Assembly: GCF_000512585.2 (NCBI RefSeq) | Contig: NC_089241.1 | Location: 4,792,001 to 4,856,000 of the forward strand | Reading direction: 5' to 3' | Length of the DNA stretch: 64,000 nucleotides | DNA from: Kwoniella bestiolae CBS 10118 | Lineage: Eukaryota > Basidiomycota > Tremellomycetes > Tremellales > Cryptococcaceae | In this document: piece by piece, positions 56,251 to 64,000 of the stretch | Position numbering within the stretch: position 1 is the stretch's first letter | How the letters are laid out: the number at the start of each line of letters is the position of its first letter | Position numbers and translations under genes: made by a program | Notes under the pieces: model-generated | Databases searched by the model: none | Told to the model about the DNA's origin: nothing | Seen by the model: the letters and a program-made list of their open reading frames with translations, nothing else

Positions 56251-58034
56251 ATGCCTCCTCGTCGGTCCACTGGATCCGCTGCCGCAACCGCTCCAAAGCG
56301 AGAACGATCAACCTCATCTTCACTATCCGATGCTCCACCACCCAAACCTAAACCCAGCACCAAGGCCAAGGGGAAGCCCAATGGTGAATCAAAAGTATCT
56401 GTAAAACCCAAAACAGCACTTGCAGACGACGCCAAAGCAGGTGATGATAATCCGGTCGAAAGCAACGAACCACCCAAAAAGAAAGCTAGAGTAGCCAAAG
56501 CAAAAGTTTGGCCCCCACCTGAACTTGCACCTGATGTACATCCACCAAGGAATGGATACCCGATATTCGAATTACCATCTACTTCTTCAGCTAAGAATGG
56601 TGCCCTGCCGCCATCGACATCAGAGAATCGACCAATGCTGTTAGGCGCTCATGTGTCGATAGCGGGTGGACCTGCTGGGGCGTTACTCAGAGCGGGGGTT
56701 GCAGGTGCGAATGGCTTAGCGTTGTTCACGAAAAGTCAGAGACAGTGGAGGAGCAATCCGTATGAACCTGAGGCTATCGAGAGGTTTAGGAGTTTGATGA
56801 AGAGCAAGGAGGAGGGAGGTGAGCACGCCCATTCTGCTCAACACATTCGGAGAGAAGCTGAATTGGAGCCGGCAGGTCTGGGATATCCTCCTGAAAGTAT
56901 CTTGGTCCATGGAAGTTATCTGATCAATCTTGGGTGAGTACACCGCCCTACAGATAGCATCCAAACATGATTGACGAATTTCACTGCGCAGTAACCCTGA
57001 CGAGTGAGCCTTCAACTTATTTCCTTCCGTAGGACTAGCTGATAATCCATGTAGGACCAAATGGAATACCTCATATGAATGCTTCAAGGATGATATATAC
57101 CGTTGTCACCAACTAGGTATCAAGCTATACAACTGGCAGTGAGTTAAGCTCTTCCATACCATGTCCTGACCTTCGCTCATGTGCCATGCTCCAGTCCTGG
57201 ATCTACCGTCGGAGCATGCACCAAGGAAGAGAGCTTCGCTTCTATTGCCAAAGCTATAAACATGGTACACAAGGAAGTACCGGAAGTAGTCACCGTGATT
57301 GAAAATATGGTAAGCCCTGATCAGCTGGAAGCCATGCATCAGAGCTGATTTTCGCAAAGGCAAATGCAGGTTCGAATATCGTCGGTACAGCATTCTCCGA
57401 ACTGGCAGCTATCATCGCTTTGGTAGAAGACAAATCGAGAGTCAGAGTATGCCTAGACACATGTCATCTGTTCGCCGCTGGATATGATCTTCGAACTCCA
57501 GAGGCATATGCAGAGACGATGAAGAAGTTTGACGAGGAGGTGGGGAACGGATATCTTGGTGGGATGCACCTGAACGATTCCAAGGCAGATTTAGCGGGGA
57601 ATAAAGATCTGCATGAAAATATTGGACTGTAAGTGTATCTCATTGTTCTGTATGTTCATTGTCTAGAGCTGATAAGCGAGTGGCGATACAGTGGTAAGAT
57701 CGGTTTGACCGGATTTAGATGTATAATGAGAGATCCATTGATGTCTGGAATACCGCTCATCTTGGAAACTCCGGCACCTGAAAAAGCTCTGGAAGTTGGA
57801 GATCTGGCCATATGGATGAGGGAGATCAAATTGCTGTATGAGATTCAGGGTATAAGCGATGAGGATTGGAAGGTGAAGAAGGACGAAATCGAAGCGAGGT
57901 GGAGAAAGGAGAGAGATGGTATAAATCCACCTAAGGAGAAGGGACCTAAAGCGAAGGGCAAAGCTACGCCTGCGCCGAGGGGGAAGAAGAAGGGAAAGAA
58001 GGAAGAGAGTGAGGATGAAGATGAGGATGATTAG
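56251..58034 (+). CDS. APN1: AP endonuclease Apn1 (endonuclease IV family)
   Basis: Six exons: 56251-56933, 56992-57003, 57055-57138, 57195-57309, 57360-57628 and 57692-58034. They total 1,506 nt, giving 501 residues, longer than yeast Apn1 (367) because of added tails. The catalytic TIM barrel has LGAHVSIAGG near 131, ALFTKSQRQW, VHGSYLINLGNPDE, YNWHPGS, VIENMANAGSN, CLDTCHLFAAGYD, GGMHLNDSK and ILETPAP. These carry the His/Glu/Asp ligands of the three zinc ions. It cleaves abasic sites and trims 3' blocked ends in base-excision repair. The N-terminus (about 115 residues) is Lys/Pro-rich with PPKKKARVAKAK, a likely nuclear signal, and the C-terminus is a basic-acidic tail. Exon 2 is just 12 nt. 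An in-frame ATG at 56161 would add 30 residues that look like a mitochondrial presequence. Confidence 0.93.
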
Positions 58035-58920
58035 CGGATCATGAAACACTTCTAGATCGTGAGTCTTCGACGGCCGTCCGGCCTAGAACTTGAAATTGGA
58101 GCACCGCTGATGTCCTGCATGTAGTCCCATTATAGCCTCATCACATTCGCATGCATCCTTTCTTCTAGGCTTTTCTTCTGCAGAAATCAGACAGATAGCC
58201 ATCCGTCTTCTGACTTGGCACGGCGTGAATTCGCTAATCTGAACTCAGTATAGATAAAGTATTCGCAAACTCCGCCTAACTGTCGATATCCCAAACGACA
58301 CCCGTACCTCAATATCACCTCTTGACATTGTCCCTAGAAGTGTGCTTGCACCGCTGAGCCATATCGATCGAGCGTCAACCTCCGCTCACCTGAAGATACA
58401 ATGAATCCTTACATTATCTCCGTGTACTACTAAACACTGCCCGTCTTGGCGACTCCCCTGTCAGGTTCACGATGAAGGATGAATTGGATCACTCGATCAG
58501 TCCTGAGTCCAAGAATGTATAAGCGATGTCAAACTCCGCTGCGATCGAGATAATCCGAATAAGCAGCGAAAGTTGGTCTCCGAACTATCCTGCTTCTCGA
58601 AGTTGGGAAAGACTGCAAAGTCTACACTGCCTTGAGTATTGGATCATCCAGGATGAAAGGATACTGACGAGTCGACGGGCATTTGCAAGATCGTGGATCG
58701 ACTGAGGATGAAATGTGCTAAATGATGGAGGTGCGGAGTTGATGTCGCCCCTCAATACGACTGAAAGCTTTCTCAATCGACTTCCAAGCTATAAATCAGG
58801 GAGCAAGAAGAGGAGGGGTACCCGTTTCAAGTTCTTTCTGTGACATTACACTAACCCTATTTTAAACTATCCTCTCGATCTGAATTGTTCGCTCGAGCGG
58901 AACAGTACCACCACAGAACG
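58035..58920. other. 886 bp intergenic region
   Basis: Between two plus-strand genes. No frame with coding character and no repeat is seen. The first part is the APN1 3' flank, the last part the promoter of the gene at 58921. Confidence 0.55.
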
Positions 58921-61076
58921 ATGCAAAGGCATAATCGACCTCCGCAAATCACTATAGATCAGCGCGATGCACCCAGGCGACCGTCGTTGTCCAGCGTAGA
59001 GATTCCAGAACTGATAACACACCGTAGAAGTTCCATTCCTTCGGGCACTCCTTCAGAATATCCAAGTGTCTTTGCCCAAGACTGGGGATCGCCCCAAGGA
59101 GACATCCAAACCTCTCCGAGTGAGTTTGCCCGCCGTTAACTCAGATTATAATTGAACTTGGACTACAGCATATCCTCACAAAGCAAGGGAAGCATTGCAA
59201 CAAACATCTACAGATTACTTCGACCAGGATGTAGGGAATGCCATTCCCACAGGCGCCGTGTCCAGCACCGGTACGTAAATTCTATTTTTTTGGATCGTGG
59301 GGACCTTACAGACGTTGATTATGGCATATCAGGTGGCTCAAAAGATCCAAGCTTCAGACGCCGACTGTCTATACGATTTGGTCGATGGACTCGTCTGGGC
59401 CGTCGAGATAAAGCGCCTTCGTCGGAATCTGCCAGTCCTGGTGTTGAACTATCTACAATGCCTGCCCATCCGTCTGCACCTAAAGGCGATCACAAAGGCA
59501 AAGGTAGATTGATGGTAATGGACGATGGTCAAGTTTTCCGTCAATTGTCCAAGGATGACCACGATATCAAACGATTCTCCTACTATTCGGATACTGTCAG
59601 CCTCCTAGGCTCATCTCCAGGTTCTCAGCCGGATACGATTAGTGCTTTACATCAGCATCCGCCAGATTCCGTCATAATGTGAGTAGGGGCTGGAGACGTC
59701 CCGAATAAGAACTGAACATACTGACTCAAACTACCTCTCGATGATGCAGTAACGGAGGACTTTACACCTATGACCCTGTAGCTCGAGGATACGTACCATT
59801 CGGTCAAGTTGAATCCCGACCTGGATCTCCTACCAGCTCCTCCCGTCCCCCTTCGCCTGAAGATTGGTTTGATATGAGATCCAGGACTCCACCCTTGGTC
59901 AGGCTGCCAAGTCAACGCAGTCTCAATCAGGGCGACGAAACAAGGTTCTACGGGTCGAACCGCGCTGCCGAAAGTGCGAAATCACTCGCGAGCGTGCTTG
60001 CCGAGTCGCAGAATACTTCACCAATCGAACAGAGTGGCGGTGTTGGTGCAGGTCTCAGACTCGACACCTCTGGGTTTAAGCATCCCAGCAGACCGAACAG
60101 TCGTCATAGTAGTTATAGGGCCAGTGCCGCTTCTTTCACCAGTACGATGTGAGCACACGCTCCCGTCTCCAAAATGGGATTCTGGCTGTGGAACATACGA
60201 ACTCTCCCCGCTGACGAGGGATATACTATCGATATGATCTAGTCCCAGTTCGCCCAGCTCACCGACAGGATCATCACCAAAATCCCCTTTCAGTCCTAGA
60301 CGCAGAGATTCCACTGCAAGGCTTCTGTCCAGGTGAGTCTCGTAGATCACTTCCACTCTCAGTTACACATGTTCACCTGTCGGATCCAATTCCGTAGCAT
60401 CGAGACCCATAGCATCGACACCTTACCAGAGGGTGACGAATCCGAGGAAGAACAAGTGCAGAAACGAGCTCGAGAAATCCACCCTTCTAGCGATGATGGT
60501 AACCTGACAGATATGAGCGCGACCAATCGATCTCGAGAACCTCTCACGGGTCTTGCATTGAAGAAAGAAGCATGGCGAAGATTCTGGTACGGTAAAGTGA
60601 AATTCGATTTCGGGTCGGGCAGACTTCCAGCTGGAAGTCCCTCGCCAGTCATCAGCCCTATTACCGGACGCACATTGATGCCAGAAGAATACGGATACGA
60701 GAGGAAATACCGCCAGATGCCATTCGTGGCTGCTGAGAAAGTGGCCAGATTTACTGACGAAGAGCGAGAAAGAGTCGTAGCAGATGTCGAATTTCTCAAT
60801 TCACAACCCTCAACGTCTCGTATCCGAATGCAAACCTATGATCCTTTGAGCTTTCAGAGACGTGTCCAGGAAGCTGAAGCTCGAGTTCGACAGAACACAA
60901 GTACAAGTGCCGGTCTGCCCGATGAAGATGCTATCACCGCTGTTCAAGATCAGGGGTTGACCCATACTGAACCATCAGATACCGCGAGACCGACACTTCC
61001 TAGGTCTTCATCTATATCCAGACTGAGTAGGAGGTTCTCGGTGATAAGTAACGGGAGCGGAAGGCTTTTTGGCTGA
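58921..61076 (+). CDS. Uncharacterised Ser/Arg-rich disordered protein
   Basis: Six exons: 58921-59119, 59169-59270, 59312-59678, 59750-60148, 60243-60332 and 60398-61076. They total 1,836 nt, giving 611 residues. It is disordered for most of its length, with many basic-x-x-Ser and Ser-Pro sites (RRSSIPSGTPSEYPS, RPPSPEDWFD-type stretches). A conserved-looking island lies in the last third: LTGLALKKEAWRRFWYGKV followed by TGRTLMPEEYGYERKYRQM and FTDEERERVVADVEFLNSQ. The end (SSSISRLSRRFSVISNGS) resembles kinase-substrate motifs. I do not recognise the family. The start at 58921 was chosen as the first ATG in the open frame. Confidence 0.75.
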
Positions 61077-61839
61077 GGTCAGTCAGCAGTATTTACTTGG
61101 CGATACAACCTTTAGCCCCTTAGACCTTAATGCCTTTGCCATATAACGAGTGCCAGAATGTGATATACGGGAAGGAAGAGAGTCTGAATGAAAAATTAAA
61201 GTTGACTTAGTCAGCTCTGGATGTGTTGATGACAAGCTCCGAGGTCACAAAATATGAATACAACGAAAAATAACTATATAAGCGACCCCGCATCTAGATG
61301 TGGATCTGCATGATTTGATCTCTTTCCTATTTCAATTCGATACGGACGTCTTAGACACATCATCATTACTGACAACAGATCAATGCGATCACGGACTTCC
61401 TTGACTTCAGTTGTGTTCACAGTATGTTCGTCGAGTACTGTACTGACTGATTTGTTTCATCCACCACGAAGAACAGTAATCGGATGACATGGGCAAGATC
61501 GGCTCCGGTCTACGGATTCAAGCTATCAAATGTCTATATCCTATACACTGCATAGCACCCATGCCCAGCAGTCTCAAAGAAGTAAGATGTGAATTGAAAC
61601 TTAAGCTCATGTATCACACAGGACGAAAGAGAGGGGTAATGCATGGAGAGATGGTTTGATTAGCTTTAAATGATGTATGTTATCTTACAAATATCCTCCA
61701 TGTCTTTCGCTCAATCATGCCATCATCTTGCAATTGCTTAATCACTAGTATAGACATATCCACCTGCTAATTATAGACTTTTGTTGATGATGGTGATGAT
61801 GATTTGCCCTATGTACATTCTAGTAGAGCACATTATGGC
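61077..61839. other. Convergent intergenic region
   Basis: 3' flanks of the 58921 gene (+) and the RGG-rich gene (-). It holds a GATGATGGTGATGATGAT triplet run at 61787-61804 and no supported gene. Confidence 0.55.
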
Positions 61840-63889
61840 TTAAGCCGTAGTGGTAGGTGTAGAAGGTGTTTTTGAGCTTTGATGAGGTTGAGCTTGAGAA
61901 GCTTGTCGTTGTTGTTTAGGTGGTCTATTCCCACCTTGTTGAGTTTGAGGGGTTGCGTCTCCATTAGGTCGAGGTGTATTTCGAGGCCCTATGAACAGTA
62001 AACGAATTAGCTGTTTCACGTATCATTTTCCTAGTAAAAAAAAACCAACTGACCAAGTCCACCACGTCCTCTACCATTTTGCCCTTGACCCTGACCTCTT
62101 CCTCTTCCACCGTCGCCTCTACTTCTCCCATTGAAATTACCCCTCCCTCTATTCGACTGAGGTGGCGCCTGTCTCCCAACCACTTGGAATCCATCTTCAT
62201 CAATCGTAGGCTTTACTGGTGTCTTTGGACCCTGCGATTGACCTTGATTCCTCCCAGAGGGATTTCTTCCGCCCCTTCCTCTGTTCGTCCCTTGACCTCT
62301 GTTACCCTTCCCTTGGACCGGTATATCTTTAGGTTCGACAGCAGGTGGAGCAGGTACAGCATCGCTCTCAACGGCAGTCGGAGCATCTACTGCAGATTCG
62401 AATACGTGCGCATTGGCAAGTTCGTTCTCCTGTATCAGAGCTATGGCAGGTTCCTCGTCTTCGGTCGGTACAGTCGCTTCTTCGACTTGACCTTGAGGTT
62501 CAGTTTGTTGAGCAGGAGTCTGAGAGCCGCTTGGAGGAAGAGCGAATGCCTGTCTGATATGAGCAGCTTCGGTGGCTTCGTCGAGGTCTTCATCAGCTGC
62601 CCAGTCAAAGTTGGAGGAAGCGGTGAAAGGTGCAGGAGCGGATGGAGCAGGTTCGGTGTCGATGGGTGGTTGTGGGATGGTGGTTACTGGTTCTTGAGGT
62701 GGTTGAGAGCCAGAGGTCTGCGCGTTCATACGTCAGCTCATGATGGAATCAAGGGGTTGGACTGAACTCCTCCTTCAAAAGATTGGGCGACAGAGAAAAG
62801 AGACATACCTGATCAGCCCTCAAGCTAGGAACAATCTCAAACTCCTCTTCAGCTAATTCATCCTCTTGTAAGAAGTTCAAAGCTCCTTGACCTGCTGTCG
62901 TGGATCCGTTGACACTTGTGGGAGCAGGTGTGTCATCTTCCTCGCCGGCAACACCATTCACTAAGCCATTGACTGAGGGAGCTTTGGATACAGGTTCTTC
63001 CACCTCTGGTGCGGGTTGAGATTCTTCCAGATCCACTTCTTCAACTGCGCCGTTATCGGCAGGTTGCGAGTCAGGTGTGGCAAGAAGGGAAAGAAGATGA
63101 TGGATGTGGTCATCTACCGAGAACGCATGTCAGCTTAGCTTTGAAGTACCGAAATTTGGGAGCTGTCTCATTAGATGAGGAGAGAAATACCACTCACTTT
63201 CTTCATCGTCCCCCGTTGAACCTCTCACCAAACCAGCGATTACCTCGCTACCTCTCTCGCCACCAGCGAGCAGATCGTCGTACATTCTCCCTACACGCAA
63301 TACATCCGTAGCTTGAACTTCATCTTGGAGATTTGAGGGTAGATCGAGTCGAGCGAAGGTCAGGTGTTCATGGTCAGACGGTCGAGCAGGGTGAAGAAGT
63401 CGATGGAGACGTAGGAAGAGGGCAAGGGGTGATGAGAGGGATGTCTGAAGACGCAGATTCTGATATCAGTTCCGATACCAGAAAGCTATAAAACGGTTGC
63501 CAAGCGGCTTAATTGGGCGATATACAAGATATACCAAACTCACCTGTAAATCGGTCATCTTGCCCGCTACTGATCCTTCAGCTTCTTTTCTAGCTTGTTC
63601 CTTCATTTCTCTAATCTTTCCAGCTTGTTCCAGCTCGACGGGCTAGCAATTCAACGCATTTCGTCAGCATCGCACAGGGGACGAACCAGTGGGACTTTGG
63701 TTACAAGGAGCGCAGACAGATTAGACTCTCGACCCATTAGATCGATAAAATAGGACTTACCTCGACTTGCTTCAACAGATCTTCCAATTCTTTGTAAATG
63801 CTTTCCATAGTGGGCAGACTGCTTACAGCAGCTTTCTGATCGGCGTTGAGACTGTCTTGAGACTGTGAGGCATATCCTCTGAATCGTTG
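61840..63889 (-). CDS. RGG/Gln-rich RNA-binding-like protein, 5' end not resolved
   Basis: Visible exons: 63889-63761, 63642-63544, 63444-63198, 63113-62809, 62717-62054 and 61988-61840 (531 codons including the stop). The gene continues upstream. A preceding exon may lie in 63970-64000 or outside the window. The N-terminal part is helical (IYKELEDLLKQVEPVELEQAGKI, LQTSLSSPLALFLRLHRLL). The middle is acidic (EEVDLEESQPAPEVEEP) with a short motif ALNFLQEDELAEEEFEIV. The C-terminus has RGG/RGR boxes (NRGRGGRNPSGRNQGQSQG, GRGNFNGRSRGDGGRGRGQG) and a Gln/Pro/Thr tail. The order helical dimer-like region, acidic linker, short NFLQ-type motif and RGG tail is reminiscent of caprin-type RNP granule proteins, but I cannot show homology. 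RNA binding is inferred from the RGG boxes only. Confidence 0.75.
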
Positions 63890-64000
63890 CTGAATGTGTG
63901 AAAGATAACGTCAGCTCGAGCACTTCTTTTCTTCCTCCTGAGTTCAAGACGATGGTAGCTAAGCTACCACGACTGAGCTGATGTATGATCCGCTAGACTC

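Noticed and set aside
57364..57376. TTCGAAT match to a tRNA T-loop
   Set aside because: It lies inside an APN1 exon, and no acceptor stem or anticodon arm can be built around it.
61787..61804. GAT/GGT triplet run as a CRISPR- or satellite-like repeat
   Set aside because: A simple microsatellite of less than 20 bp in a 3' flank, with no spacer structure.

Overview
The window is nuclear DNA of an intron-rich basidiomycete yeast, most likely a Tremellales species close to Cryptococcus or Kwoniella. Nearly every gene is split by introns of about 35-100 nt with GTGAGT or GTAAGT donors, a GCTGAC-like branch site and a CAG or TAG acceptor. The proteins are typical of that group: chitin deacetylase, class IV chitin synthase, a fungal Zn2Cys6 regulator and a CaMKK-type kinase. 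The exon joins given here were worked out by hand. For complete models the exon lengths were checked to sum to a multiple of three.

Layout. 1-2.7 kb (+): 3' end of a GPI-anchored chitin deacetylase, then a secreted lactonase-family beta-propeller. 3.7-12.7 kb (-): the splicing helicase PRP22 and a class IV chitin synthase. 13.9-15.9 kb (+): a large disordered protein. 16.4-20.1 kb (-): importin-11/Kap120. 20.5-22.1 kb (+): TRM61, the tRNA m1A58 methyltransferase. 22.2-26.8 kb (-): an unknown protein and an 18-exon hexokinase. 28.4-28.8 kb (+): a tiny Gly/Tyr/Met-rich protein. 29.0-30.2 kb (-): an unknown protein. 30.5-31.2 kb (+): prefoldin 6. 31.3-40.2 kb (-): a CaMKK-like kinase, a 21-exon Zn2Cys6 factor and VPS2. 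40.6-43.0 kb (+): a membrane protein disulfide isomerase. 43.3-47.2 kb (-): a broken BTB-like gene and its intact relative. 47.6-48.3 kb (+): an unknown protein. 48.6-49.9 kb (-): proteasome alpha-5. 50.3-61.1 kb (+): an RBR ubiquitin ligase, a small CAAX protein, a disordered protein, APN1 and another disordered protein. 61.8-64 kb (-): an RGG-rich protein running off the right edge.

Most genes are unlinked housekeeping functions: splicing, nuclear import, tRNA modification, proteasome, ESCRT, chaperone, DNA repair and glycolysis. Two pathway themes stand out. Chitin synthase and chitin deacetylase, which act one after the other in making cell-wall chitosan, lie within 13 kb. Hexokinase and an upstream activator-type kinase of the Snf1 pathway lie within 10 kb. 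I found no prokaryote-style system, CRISPR array, tRNA, rRNA or intact transposon. The more unusual signals are several microexons of 6-12 nt, a possible alternative mitochondrial start for APN1, three RRxS sites in the hexokinase N-terminus, a decayed BTB copy, a telomere-like (ATTAGGG)4 tract upstream of the chitin synthase, and a small protein ending in a CAAX box.
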